Shown here piece by piece: positions 7,937 to 15,266 of a stretch of 27,594 nucleotides of DNA (position 1 is its first letter; the number at the start of each line of letters is the position of its first letter). This stretch comes from Oscillospiraceae bacterium (GTDB taxonomy: Bacteria > Bacillota_A > Clostridia > Oscillospirales > Oscillospiraceae), in NCBI GenBank assembly GCA_017540945.1, contig JAFYAB010000008.1, forward strand, positions 1 through 27,594. The letters run 5' to 3'. The translations under genes and the position numbers were made by a program. The notes beneath the pieces are model-generated. The model worked only from the letters and a program-made list of their open reading frames with translations. It was not told the DNA's origin and made no database searches.

Positions 7937-8905
7937 ATGAAAACGAAGAAACCAGATATTTTTCTCGGCATTACGATGTGCATGCTGGTGTTGGCCGTCG
8001 TGCTTTGCATCGTGATTATGTTTGTCCAGAAATCCGATAAGGATCCCAAGCCGGTCGATCCCGCCGGAACAGCGCTCAGCACCAATGCCGACCCGCAGAA
8101 CAGCGGGGAGACCCAGGGCACAGGCTCCGTCGATACCGGCACGCCCGTGACGCCTCCCGTAGAGCTGAAGGCCATCGACGAGGCGGGCCTCAAGGCTGCG
8201 CTGGACGAGTCCCTGAAGGGCCTCACCAGTGAATGGCAGGTTATGGTGATCGACCCCGCCTTTGATACCCATGTCAGCTCCACCGTCAACTGCAGCGTGG
8301 AGGATTGGATGACCGCCAACCGCATGACCCAGGTCTTCATCATGGCCACGGTCTTCCAGCAGAGCCAGGATGGCCCCTTGGTCCTCGACGAGGTTCTGGA
8401 CGACGTCAAGGCTATGATGAACGCCAATGATACCTATGCCGCCGATCGGCTCACGGAGCGCATTGGCGACGGCAGCGCCACCAAGGGACGCGAGGCGGTC
8501 AAAGCCTTTGCCGTGGCGAACGGCGTCAAGCTGGGCTTCAACCGGCCCCTGACCGGCACCAGCGGCCAGAAGAACTACGTTACCGCCCAGCAGACCGCGG
8601 AGATTCTGAATCTCATTTGCCAGGGCAAGCTGGTGAACGAGTCCGCCTCCAAGCAAATGCTGGACATCCTCCTGACGCCTGTTGACAACGCCGAGATCGA
8701 CACCGGCCTTACCGGAGACGGCATCCGCTGCGGCTTCGTCAACGATGTGGAAGCCGGGGTCTGCATCTGCTCCATGGGCGTGGTCCAGCTGCCCAACCGC
8801 AGCTTTGTGATCAGCGTGGTCTGCAATGAACCTGTCACCACCGACGGCGCCAAGAATAAGGTCACCGACCTGATCAGCGTCACCCAGCCCTTCTTCGCAG
8901 AATAA
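7937..8905 (+). CDS. Membrane-anchored class A beta-lactamase-fold protein with degenerate catalytic motifs
   Basis: The ATG at 7937 has GGAG at 7923-7926; an in-frame GTG at 7895 is less likely. The product is 322 residues: a short Lys-rich start, one membrane helix (about 8-31), a Pro/Thr/Gly linker, then a domain resembling beta-lactamase-related serine hydrolases. Landmarks are VFIMATVFQQ, AADRLTERIG and NYVTAQQTAEILNLI. Compared with the family pattern as I know it, the nucleophile motif SxxK aligns with RMTQ, SDN with NDT and KTG with LTG. It is therefore probably not an active hydrolase and may instead bind peptidoglycan or regulate a partner (inference). It is monocistronic, with its own promoter and a strong terminator. 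The extracellular C-terminal domain faces the wall. Confidence 0.7.
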   Translation: MKTKKPDIFLGITMCMLVLAVVLCIVIMFVQKSDKDPKPVDPAGTALSTNADPQNSGETQGTGSVDTGTPVTPPVELKAIDEAGLKAALDESLKGLTSEWQVMVIDPAFDTHVSSTVNCSVEDWMTANRMTQVFIMATVFQQSQDGPLVLDEVLDDVKAMMNANDTYAADRLTERIGDGSATKGREAVKAFAVANGVKLGFNRPLTGTSGQKNYVTAQQTAEILNLICQGKLVNESASKQMLDILLTPVDNAEIDTGLTGDGIRCGFVNDVEAGVCICSMGVVQLPNRSFVISVVCNEPVTTDGAKNKVTDLISVTQPFFAE

Positions 8906-8915
8906 AACCCGTTTT

Positions 8916-8965
8916 GGGATCAACATAAAAAGAGCTCCTTGCGGAGCTCTTTTTATGTTGATCCC
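8916..8965. terminator. Very strong bidirectional terminator shared by two convergent genes
   Basis: A perfect 23-bp stem (8916-8938 with 8943-8965) around a TTGC loop, with internal A5 and T5 runs giving U-tracts in both directions. It terminates the + strand gene ending at 8905, and its right arm contains the last codons and stop of tadA on the - strand. Confidence 0.92.
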
Positions 8966-9447
8966 GTTTCCTCCCGCGTCCAGCGCCTGCGTTTCGGGCG
9001 TTGGAGCCGCAGTTGTTCAAAAAAGGAGGACAGCAGCGCCGCGCATTCCTCCTCCATCACGCCGCCGGTCAGGGTGGGGCGGTGGTTGAAGGGGAGGGAA
9101 AAGAGATCCACCACGGAGCCGCAGCAGCCGTTTTTCGCATCGGCCGCCCCGTAGACCACCCGCGGGATCCTGGCGTTGACGATTGCCCCGGCGCACATGG
9201 GACAGGGCTCCAGCGTCACGTAGAGGGTGCATTCCCAGAGCCGCCAGCCCCCCAGAGTCCTGCAGGCGGCGTCAATGGCTTCCAGCTCCGCATGGCAAAG
9301 GGCGTTTTTGGCTGTCTCCCGCCGATTCCGTCCCTCGCCCACGATCCGGTCGCCCAGGGCCACCACACAGCCGACGGGGACCTCCCCCTCCGCACCGGCC
9401 TCCCGGGCCAGCGCCAGAGCGCGGGCCATAAAATCACGATCCTCCAT
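8953..9447 (-). CDS. tadA: tRNA(adenine34) deaminase
   Basis: TadA converts wobble adenosine 34 to inosine in tRNA-Arg(ACG), widening decoding of CGN codons. The 164-residue protein shows the zinc deaminase signature: His52-Ala-Glu54 (Glu54 is the proton shuttle) and PCPMC (Cys82, Cys85) completing the zinc site. Family blocks GEVPVGCVV and ARIPRVVYGAADAKNG are also present. The start at 9447 has AGGAGG 7 nt upstream. The last codons (Gly-Ser-Thr-stop) are embedded in the terminator hairpin. The C-terminal tail (LQRPKRRRW) is basic. Length is normal for bacterial TadA. Confidence 0.95.
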   Translation of the reverse strand: MEDRDFMARALALAREAGAEGEVPVGCVVALGDRIVGEGRNRRETAKNALCHAELEAIDAACRTLGGWRLWECTLYVTLEPCPMCAGAIVNARIPRVVYGAADAKNGCCGSVVDLFSLPFNHRPTLTGGVMEEECAALLSSFFEQLRLQRPKRRRWTREETGST

Positions 9448-9551
9448 AGGCTCGCCTCCTGCCGTTTTTCCACTGTCTTTATCCTATCCGAAGCAGGGAA
9501 ATTTTACAAGGATAATCTGAGATTTTTTTGAAAAAATTTGCGGAAAAGGGC

Positions 9552-9580
9552 TTGTCAAGCGCAGAACTTTGTAATATAAT
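9552..9580 (+). promoter_or_regulatory. Sigma-A-type promoter of sigA
   Basis: TTGTCA (9552-9557), a 17-bp spacer and a perfect TATAAT (9575-9580). The resulting leader of about 70 nt contains a GCTCG/CGAGC hairpin near 9604-9618 whose loop carries GGAGGA, upstream of the real start. Confidence 0.85.
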
Positions 9581-9656
9581 GAGTTGAATTTCCGGGGAGC
9601 CCATGCTCGGAGGACGAGCGTTGGAGCCCCCTGCCATATCACGAAGGAAGTGCGCT

Positions 9657-10781
9657 ATGTCTACACCCAAGAAGAATTCCAACCCCACCATTGAAGCTCT
9701 GGCCGGCCCCATCACCGCCCTGGTGGCCAAGGGCAAGAAGGAGGGGATCCTGCAGTCCAGCGAGTTGAGCAACGAGCTCTCCAAGCTGCCCTGCACGCCG
9801 GAGCAGATCGAGCAGGTCTACGAGATGATCGAATCCATGGGGATCCAGATCGTCGGAGCCGAGCTGGAGCTGGACGACGAGGGCCCTCTGGACCTCCCCG
9901 GCATGGACGTGGAGGAGGAGATCATCGACCCCGTAGAGCTGGCGGCGGAATACAATCTGGACGATCCCGTCCGCATGTACTTAAAGGAGATCGGCCAGAT
10001 TCCCCTGCTGACCCCCGAGGAGGAGACAGAGCTGGCCCAGAAGGTTTCCACCGGCGACAAGGAGGCCAAGAAAAAGCTGACCGAGGCCAATCTCCGGCTG
10101 GTGGTCTCCATCGCCAAGAAGTACTCCGGCCGCGGCCTGCACATCCTGGATCTGATCCAGGAGGGCAACACGGGACTGATCCGGGCTGTGGATAAGTTCG
10201 ATTATACCAAGGGCAACAAGTTCTCCACCTACGCCACCTGGTGGATCCGCCAGGCCATCACCCGGGCCATCGCGGACCAGGCCCGGACCATCCGCGTCCC
10301 GGTTCATATGGTGGAGGTCATCAACAAGGCCACCCGCTGCAACCGCAAGCTGGTGCAGGAGCTGGGCCGCGAACCCACCCTGGAGGAGATTGCCGAGGAG
10401 CTGAACCTGCCCATTGAGAAAATTATCGAGGCGAACCGCACCGCCGCCGACACCCTCTCCCTGGATACCCCCGTGGGCGACGAGGAGGACACCACCATCG
10501 GCTCCTTTGTGGAGGACGACAACACCCCCGGCCCCGCCGAGTCCACCTCCAACACCATGCTGGCGGAAGCCCTGGCGGAGATCCTCAACACCCTGACCCA
10601 GCGGGAAGCCGACGTGCTCCGCATGCGCTTCGGCATGTATGACGGCCGCAACCACACCTTAGAAGAGGTCGGCCAGAAGTTCGGCGTCACCCGGGAGCGG
10701 ATCCGCCAGATCGAGAACAAGGCCATCCGCAAGCTCCGCCACCCCAGCCGCGCCAAGAAGATCAAGGATTTCTACTGCTGA
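9657..10781 (+). CDS. sigA: Primary RNA polymerase sigma factor (sigma-70/SigA)
   Basis: The housekeeping sigma factor directs core RNA polymerase to TTGACA/TATAAT promoters, which are abundant in this window. The start at 9657 has GAAGGAAG upstream and gives 374 residues. Residues 1-70 form a short region 1.1. [17 protein letters not shown] begins region 1.2. Region 2 contains [12 protein letters not shown] and [17 protein letters not shown], with [18 protein letters not shown] as the -10 recognition and melting segment. Region 3 follows RVPVHMVE. Region 4 (about 310-370) has [15 protein letters not shown] and [19 protein letters not shown], the -35 helix-turn-helix. It is monocistronic here, without the dnaG neighbour often seen in Firmicutes. 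Confidence 0.97.
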   Translation: MSTPKKNSNPTIEALAGPITALVAKGKKEGILQSSELSNELSKLPCTPEQIEQVYEMIESMGIQIVGAELELDDEGPLDLPGMDVEEEIIDPVELAAEYNLDDPVRMYLKEIGQIPLLTPEEETELAQKVSTGDKEAKKKLTEANLRLVVSIAKKYSGRGLHILDLIQEGNTGLIRAVDKFDYTKGNKFSTYATWWIRQAITRAIADQARTIRVPVHMVEVINKATRCNRKLVQELGREPTLEEIAEELNLPIEKIIEANRTAADTLSLDTPVGDEEDTTIGSFVEDDNTPGPAESTSNTMLAEALAEILNTLTQREADVLRMRFGMYDGRNHTLEEVGQKFGVTRERIRQIENKAIRKLRHPSRAKKIKDFYC

Positions 10782-10782
10782 A

Positions 10783-10816
10783 AAAAGACGGGACCTCAAA
10801 GAGGATCCCGTCTTTT
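10783..10816 (+). terminator. Rho-independent terminator of sigA
   Basis: An 11-bp stem (10783-10793 with 10806-10816) continues with a bulged upper stem around AAA and ends in TCTTTT. It starts 2 nt after the sigA stop. Confidence 0.88.
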
Positions 10817-10825
10817 GCACAGAAA

Positions 10826-10855
10826 AACGCCCCCGATCATGGGATCGGGGGCGTT
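10826..10855 (-). terminator. Rho-independent terminator of the rpsF-ssb-rpsR operon
   Basis: A perfect 13-bp stem (10826-10838 with 10843-10855) with a 4-nt loop. Read on the - strand it is followed by a run of T, 11 bases beyond the rpsR stop. Confidence 0.9.
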
Positions 10856-10866
10856 CATCTTGTTCG

Positions 10867-11103
10867 TTAGTCTTCCACGTAGGGCAGCAGAGCGATCTGA
10901 CGGGCGCGCTTGATGGCCACGGTGAGCTGGCGCTGATGGGCAGCGCAGGTACCGGTGGTGCGGCGGGGCAGGATCTTGCCGCGCTCGGAAGTGAAGCGCT
11001 TCAGCTTCGCGGTGTCCTTGTAGTCAATATTGGTGACCTTGTCCACGCAGAACAGGCAAACCTTCTTGCGCTTGTGGGGTCTGACTCTGGATTCGTTCGC
11101 CAT
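10867..11103 (-). CDS. rpsR: 30S ribosomal protein bS18
   Basis: This 78-residue protein binds next to S6 on the 30S platform. Diagnostic residues are the basic start (RVRPHKRKK), [23 protein letters not shown] and [26 protein letters not shown]. Cys16-x2-Cys19 together with the later CAAH suggests the zinc-binding (C+) version. It is the last gene of the rpsF-ssb-rpsR operon, starting 59 bp after ssb ends, with GGAGGATCC upstream. Confidence 0.97.
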   Translation of the reverse strand: MANESRVRPHKRKKVCLFCVDKVTNIDYKDTAKLKRFTSERGKILPRRTTGTCAAHQRQLTVAIKRARQIALLPYVED

Positions 11104-11162
11104 TGAGAGGATCCTCCTTCTTTACAGTCTTGTAGAAAAATTCAAGTTCTCTGCCGTTTCTG

Positions 11163-11696
11163 TCAGAACGGCAGTTCGCTGTCGTCGTCCTCCAGCATCG
11201 CAAAATCGGACGCTGTGGGAGCGGCGGGAGCGGGCGCGGCGTAAGCCTGGTTGGGGGCGTTGTAGCCGCCGTTGGGCGCGGCGTAGCTGTTGTCGTTGTT
11301 GAAACGATTGCCATAGCTGTTGTTCCCGCCGGCATAGCTGTTGCCGTTGTAGCTGCCGGAGCCTTCGTTGTCGCGCTTGGAATCGCCGAAGTAGACGTTG
11401 TCCGCCACGACCTCCGCGCTGCTCCGCTTGTTGCCCTGGTTGTCGGTCCAGTTGCGGATCTGCAGCCGGCCGGACACCACGGCCATGCGGCCCTTGGCGA
11501 AGTATTTGCTGACGAACTCGCCCGTCTGGCGCCATGCCACGACGTCGATGAAATCCGCCTCACGCTCACCGGTTTCCCGGTTGCCGAAGTCCCGGTCCAC
11601 CGCGATGCGGAAGGACGCCACGGGAACGCCGGCCTGGGTGCGGCGAAGCTCCGGGTCACGGACCAGACGGCCCATGAGAACGATGTGATTGAGCAT
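11163..11696 (-). CDS. ssb: Single-stranded DNA-binding protein
   Basis: SSB coats single-stranded DNA during replication, repair and recombination. The 177-residue protein starts MLNHIVLMGRLVRDPELR and has an OB-fold over residues 1-110 (FRIAVDR, DFIDVVAWRQTGEFVSKYFAKG). A flexible Gly/Asn/Tyr/Ala-rich linker follows, and the tail DDDSELPF is the acidic tip that recruits partner proteins. AGGAGG precedes the start. Its place between rpsF and rpsR is the classical Firmicutes arrangement and couples it to ribosomal protein expression. Confidence 0.97.
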   Translation of the reverse strand: MLNHIVLMGRLVRDPELRRTQAGVPVASFRIAVDRDFGNRETGEREADFIDVVAWRQTGEFVSKYFAKGRMAVVSGRLQIRNWTDNQGNKRSSAEVVADNVYFGDSKRDNEGSGSYNGNSYAGGNNSYGNRFNNDNSYAAPNGGYNAPNQAYAAPAPAAPTASDFAMLEDDDSELPF

Positions 11697-11709
11697 GGGG
11701 TATGCCTCC

Positions 11710-12006
11710 TTACTCTTCCACGACGGTGATCAGGGAACGCATGATGCCTTCCGTAATCTTGAACACGCGGTCGAGCTCGGCGGGCAGCTCGGGCTTGCTC
11801 TCAAAGTTCATGAGAACGTAGTAGCCTTCGGGCTTGTCGTTGATGAGGTAGGCCAGCCGACGCTTGCCCCACTCCTCGATGTTGGTCAGGGTACCCTCTG
11901 CCTCAACCAATGCCTTGAATTTTTCCACGAGGGCTGCGATACCTTCTTCACCCAGATCGGGATCGATGATGTAAAGAACCTCGTACTTCGCGGAAATCTT
12001 TGCCAT
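11710..12006 (-). CDS. rpsF: 30S ribosomal protein bS6
   Basis: The 98-residue protein shows the S6 fold signature: KYEVLYIIDPDL at the N-terminus, the WGKRRLAYLINDKPEGYYVLMNF central block, and the end LDRVFKITEGIMRSLI. S6 dimerises with S18, which is encoded two genes downstream. AAGGAGG precedes the ATG. It is the first gene of its operon, with a clear promoter (12088-12116) and a structured leader. It ends 13 bp before ssb. Confidence 0.97.
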   Translation of the reverse strand: MAKISAKYEVLYIIDPDLGEEGIAALVEKFKALVEAEGTLTNIEEWGKRRLAYLINDKPEGYYVLMNFESKPELPAELDRVFKITEGIMRSLITVVEE

Positions 12007-12033
12007 GTGTTTGCACCTCCTTTTGGTCTTTCG

Positions 12034-12063
12034 GCCGCTGAATCCCTCAGCGGCAAGGGGATT
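12034..12063 (-). promoter_or_regulatory. Structured rpsF leader with two mutually exclusive hairpins (candidate S6:S18 autoregulatory site)
   Basis: The leader runs from about 12081 to 12007. A short 5' hairpin (12066-12080) comes first. After it, 12058-12063 can pair with 12041-12046 (AATCCC/GGGATT in mRNA), placing a CCG in the loop. Alternatively, 12047-12054 pairs with 12034-12041 (8 bp, 5-nt loop). The two pairings share bases and cannot coexist. Many bacteria have an S6:S18-binding leader with a conserved CCG upstream of rpsF; this looks like one but was not matched to a model. Confidence 0.55.
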
Positions 12064-12087
12064 TTCTTGCGTTTCGCAAGCCGTATT

Positions 12088-12116
12088 ATTCTAACGGAAA
12101 ATGTTCCGTTTGTCAA
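12088..12116 (-). promoter_or_regulatory. Sigma-A-type promoter of rpsF-ssb-rpsR
   Basis: On the - strand: TTGACA (12111-12116), a 17-bp spacer and TAGAAT (12088-12093). The spacer holds an inverted repeat AACGGAA/TTCCGTT (12093-12110). The -35 box begins only 3 bp after the hprK stop, and no terminator separates them, so hprK readthrough may contribute. Confidence 0.85.
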
Positions 12117-12119
12117 CAG

Positions 12120-13055
12120 TTATTTTGATGATTTTTCGAAATGCCTGTCCAGCTGCTGGCTGAACTCCAGGGCCGCGTTGTAGCCCAGACGCTTCTGGCG
12201 GTTGTTCATGGCGGCCACCTCCAGGATCACGGCCAGGTTGCGGCCGGGGCTGACGGGGATGGTGACGCTGGGGACCTTGACCCCCAACAGATCCACGTAG
12301 TGCTCCTCCAAGCCCATGCGGTCGTAGTGCTTGCCGGCCTCCCAGGGGACGATGTTCACCTCCAGATTGATGACGGTGTCCTCTTTGATGGCGCCCATGC
12401 CGAAGAGATTCGCCACGTTGATAACGCCGATGCCCCGGAGTTCAATGTAATTCCGGATCAGGCTGGGGGCGGTGCCGATGAGCTGAGTGGACGAAGTCTT
12501 CTTGATCTCCACGGCGTCGTCGGCGATGAGCCGGTGTCCGCGCTTGAGCAGCTCCACGGCGGTCTCGGACTTGCCGATGCCGCTCTCACCGCTGATGAAG
12601 ATGCCCTCGCCGTAGACCTCCATCAGCACGCCGTGCCGGGTGATGCGGGGAGCCAGGGCGTTTTTCAGATAGGTGATCAGGTTGGAGATGACATAGGAGG
12701 TGGTTTCCTGCGCCAGCAAAATGGTGATATTGTGCTTTTTCGCCATCTCAATGCACTCCGGATGGGGCTGGAAGCCCCGGGTGATCACCATGGCAGGGAT
12801 CTTGTAGGCGAAGAGGCGGTCGAAGATCAACAGACGCTGCTCGGGGCTCTGATCCTCCAAGTAGGTCATTTCCACGTAGCCCAGCACCTCCACCCGCAGG
12901 GCTTCGAAGTGCTCGAAAAAGCCTGTCAACGGCAGACCGGGACGGGAGACCTCGTCCACCATGACCCGGATCTCCTCGTAGTCCGTGGCTTGATAGGCGA
13001 TGGTGAGATTGAATTCCTCCACCAGCTGCTTGAGCGGAACGCTGTAATTGTTCAT
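12120..13055 (-). CDS. hprK: HPr kinase/phosphorylase
   Basis: HprK phosphorylates and dephosphorylates Ser46 of the phosphotransferase protein HPr, the switch for carbon catabolite repression in low-GC Gram-positives. The start at 13055 has GGAGGT upstream and gives 311 residues, the usual length. GESGIGKS (156-163) is the P-loop and His141 in RITRHG sits where the conserved catalytic-region His is expected. ADDAVEI follows, and IELRGIGVINVANLFGMGAI is the HprK signature. It has its own promoter, divergent from rpmB. The customary lgt neighbour is absent here. Confidence 0.96.
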   Translation of the reverse strand: MNNYSVPLKQLVEEFNLTIAYQATDYEEIRVMVDEVSRPGLPLTGFFEHFEALRVEVLGYVEMTYLEDQSPEQRLLIFDRLFAYKIPAMVITRGFQPHPECIEMAKKHNITILLAQETTSYVISNLITYLKNALAPRITRHGVLMEVYGEGIFISGESGIGKSETAVELLKRGHRLIADDAVEIKKTSSTQLIGTAPSLIRNYIELRGIGVINVANLFGMGAIKEDTVINLEVNIVPWEAGKHYDRMGLEEHYVDLLGVKVPSVTIPVSPGRNLAVILEVAAMNNRQKRLGYNAALEFSQQLDRHFEKSSK

Positions 13056-13085
13056 GCCGCACCTCCATGGCTCGAAATCCCATAT

Positions 13086-13114
13086 ATTATACCGTATTTC
13101 TTCGATCAATACAA
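13086..13114 (-). promoter_or_regulatory. Sigma-A-type promoter of hprK
   Basis: On the - strand: TTGTAT (13109-13114), a 17-bp spacer and a perfect TATAAT (13086-13091), about 30 nt upstream of the hprK start. Confidence 0.8.
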
Positions 13115-13151
13115 GAGTTCAAAAATATTTTCATTTTTTTGCAAATTCCTC

Positions 13152-13180
13152 TTGCTTTTTTTTCCGAAATCTGCTATCAT
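13152..13180 (+). promoter_or_regulatory. Sigma-A-type promoter of rpmB
   Basis: TTGCTT (13152-13157), a 17-bp spacer and TATCAT (13175-13180). The surrounding region is strongly AT-rich compared with the rest of the window and forms a divergent promoter region with hprK. Confidence 0.7.
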
Positions 13181-13245
13181 ATAGCCCGATGCGAAAAAAC
13201 CGTGTCAAATCACGGGATCTCACCTATGGATTGGAGGTGCAGCTG

Positions 13246-13434
13246 ATGGCTAAGTGCGATATTTGCGGCAAGGGCGTGACTTTCGGTATCAAGGTCTCCC
13301 ACTCCCACAGACGTTCCAACAGAATGTGGAAGCCCAATGTCAAGCGCGTTAAGGCGATCGTCGACGGTACTCCCCGTCATGTATACGTTTGTACAAGATG
13401 TCTCCGCTCCAACAAGGTTGAGCGGGCGATCTGA
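13246..13434 (+). CDS. rpmB: 50S ribosomal protein bL28
   Basis: The 62-residue protein starts MAKCDICGKGVTFG and contains SHSHRRSNRMWKPNVKRVK, the L28 signature. Four cysteines (CDIC near the start, CTRC near the end) give the zinc-ribbon (C+) form. GGAGGT at 13233-13238 decides this start over the longer open frame upstream. It is monocistronic, with promoter and terminator both visible. Confidence 0.97.
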   Translation: MAKCDICGKGVTFGIKVSHSHRRSNRMWKPNVKRVKAIVDGTPRHVYVCTRCLRSNKVERAI

Positions 13435-13451
13435 TAACGCTACGGAATCAG

Positions 13452-13479
13452 GCAGTGTGCGAGCGCACACTGCTTTTTT
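13452..13479 (+). terminator. Rho-independent terminator of rpmB
   Basis: A 9-bp perfect stem (13452-13460 with 13465-13473) with loop GAGC, followed by six T. Confidence 0.93.
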
Positions 13480-13501
13480 CTGTTTTCAGAGGATGAACAG
13501 C

Positions 13502-13530
13502 TTGAAATACCGTTCTGTGTCTGCTACAAT
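13502..13530 (+). promoter_or_regulatory. Sigma-A-type promoter of the SLH-carboxypeptidase gene
   Basis: TTGAAA (13502-13507), a 17-bp spacer and TACAAT (13525-13530). Transcription would begin near 13537, almost at the ATG of 13540, which supports the downstream start at 13573. Confidence 0.75.
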
Positions 13531-13572
13531 GATTATGTTATGAAACACCTGAACAGAAATGAGGTTGTGCGT

Positions 13573-15180
13573 ATGCTGTTGAGACGTTTTCGCGCTGGGG
13601 TCGGTCTGCTGCTGCTCCTGACGCTGCTGTGCTGCTTCCTGCCTCCGGCTGCCGCGGCTGACGGGCATGTCGAAGCGGTGGGCGCTGCCGGCTTCTCCGA
13701 CACAAAGGGGCACTGGGCCTGGGCCTGGATTGAATTGGCCCATCGCCGCGGCCTGATCTCCGGCGTCAGTCAGACCCAATTTGCTCCTGACGCGCCCCTG
13801 GCCCGGTCCATGGTCGTCACGCTGCTCTACCGGACGGCAGGCACTCCGAACGTCAGCCTTACCACCGTCGATGAAAATGGGGAAACCGTCCGCAAGCACT
13901 ATTTTTCCGATGTGCCGGAGGGCAAATGGTTTGAGCGTCCTGTGATCTGGGCCTATGAGAATGGATTGATTGCCGGCACTGGAGAGGGGCTGTTCTCCCC
14001 CAATGAGCCCACCACGCGGGAGCAGATGTGTTTCATCCTCAAGAAATTCGCCGGGCTTCAGGGCAAGACCCTGTCGCCTCAGATCCCCAAGACCACATTT
14101 GCTGACGATGCGGAGATTTCCGCCTGGGCGAAGGACGCGGTTTATCTGTTCCAGCGCTGCCGTCTGGTCGCAGGCGTAGGCGATGGCAAGTTCGCGCCGA
14201 AGAGGCCCGTGAAACGGGCCGAGGCGACGGTGCTCCTGGTGGGATACCTCCGTCAGACCGGCCAGCTGCCGCCGAAGGCAAATTTGGTAAATCCCGCCCA
14301 GGACATTGACGACAAGCTCCTGAGCTCCATGCTGACGGAACTGGCGATCGAATATCCCGGCCTGATTCGCGTTTCCTCCGCGGGGACCAGCTGTGAGGGC
14401 CGGGACATTCCGATGGTGAAATTCGGCAAGGGCAGCAGGTATCTCTATACCGAGGCCAATATTCACGCCAAGGAACACCAGACCACCAACTTTGTGATGG
14501 AGGTCCTGGACGAATATGCCTATGCCTACGAGACGACCGGCACCTACGACGGATACAATATTCGAGCCTTGCTGCAGAAATATACCATGGTAATCCTCCC
14601 TCGCGTGAATCCGGACGGAGCCAATATCGCACAGAAAGGCTTTGACGCCGCCAAGAACCCCGCCGCTCTGCGGGCGATGATCGGCGCAAACCAGGGAGCG
14701 TCCCAGTGGAAATCCAACGCGCGCGGCGTGGATCTCAATCGAAATTTCCCCTGCTATTGGGCGCCTGTCGGCACCGGTCCCGCCAATAAAGAATACGGCG
14801 GTCCCTATGCTGCCAGCGAACCGGAGACCAAGGCAGTGGTTGCGGCCATGAACCGCTATCAGTACGATTATTTTCTGGATATCCATATGGCGGGCAACGC
14901 GATCTATTTCTGCAATACCGGGATCGACAACGCCTTTTACGCCGCCTCCAAAGCCTTTGCCCAACGCTTGTGCAACAAGACCGGCTTGAAGCTGGCCTAT
15001 TCCAAGGACGTCAAATCGGACCACACCGCCGCGGCCTATGCCCGCGACCGATTCCGCCATCCCGCGCTGACGGTGGAGCTCACCGCCTCTACGGTATTCC
15101 CCCATAACAGCGGGAAATTCTACACTGAGATCTGGCCCTATGTGAAGGATCTGTATTTAGAGGCGATGTCGTATCAATGA
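13573..15180 (+). CDS. SLH-anchored secreted M14 zinc metallocarboxypeptidase
   Basis: The ATG at 13573 has GAGGT upstream; the ATG at 13540 lacks a ribosome binding site. The product is 535 residues. A signal peptide (RR, then a Leu-rich core, then PPAAAA) would be cut near residue 30. Three S-layer homology repeats follow (about 40-90, 110-165, 175-230), each with an FSD/FAD...W...GLI-type core, which bind secondary wall polymer. The peptidase M14 domain fills residues 245-530: His298-Ala-Lys-Glu301 and His438 are zinc ligands, GVDLNRNFP is the substrate-carboxylate block, and Glu502 in TVELT is the catalytic base. The substrate could be peptidoglycan peptides or dietary/host peptides. SLH domains sit N-terminal here. 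Confidence 0.9.
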   Translation: MLLRRFRAGVGLLLLLTLLCCFLPPAAAADGHVEAVGAAGFSDTKGHWAWAWIELAHRRGLISGVSQTQFAPDAPLARSMVVTLLYRTAGTPNVSLTTVDENGETVRKHYFSDVPEGKWFERPVIWAYENGLIAGTGEGLFSPNEPTTREQMCFILKKFAGLQGKTLSPQIPKTTFADDAEISAWAKDAVYLFQRCRLVAGVGDGKFAPKRPVKRAEATVLLVGYLRQTGQLPPKANLVNPAQDIDDKLLSSMLTELAIEYPGLIRVSSAGTSCEGRDIPMVKFGKGSRYLYTEANIHAKEHQTTNFVMEVLDEYAYAYETTGTYDGYNIRALLQKYTMVILPRVNPDGANIAQKGFDAAKNPAALRAMIGANQGASQWKSNARGVDLNRNFPCYWAPVGTGPANKEYGGPYAASEPETKAVVAAMNRYQYDYFLDIHMAGNAIYFCNTGIDNAFYAASKAFAQRLCNKTGLKLAYSKDVKSDHTAAAYARDRFRHPALTVELTASTVFPHNSGKFYTEIWPYVKDLYLEAMSYQ

Positions 15181-15207
15181 ACTGCTGCAATACGAGGGAG
15201 CTGAACA

Positions 15208-15236
15208 TTGACAATCCGGGGAAATGCGCCTATAAT
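15208..15236 (+). promoter_or_regulatory. Consensus sigma-A promoter of the zinc-ribbon membrane protein
   Basis: A perfect TTGACA (15208-15213), a 17-bp spacer and a perfect TATAAT (15231-15236). This is one of the strongest promoters in the window and sits 30 bp before the gene. Confidence 0.9.
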
Positions 15237-15266
15237 AGATCCATCTGAAGAATAAGGAGGCTATTT

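Noticed and set aside
7114..8427. A 437-codon - strand frame spanning the spoIID-hydrolase divergent region
   Set aside because: It overlaps both recognised genes in other frames and would read through the promoter region; no ribosome binding site.
9603..9656. N-terminal extension of sigA from the upstream ATG
   Set aside because: The 18 extra residues do not resemble sigma factors, and GAAGGAAG sits directly before the ATG at 9657.
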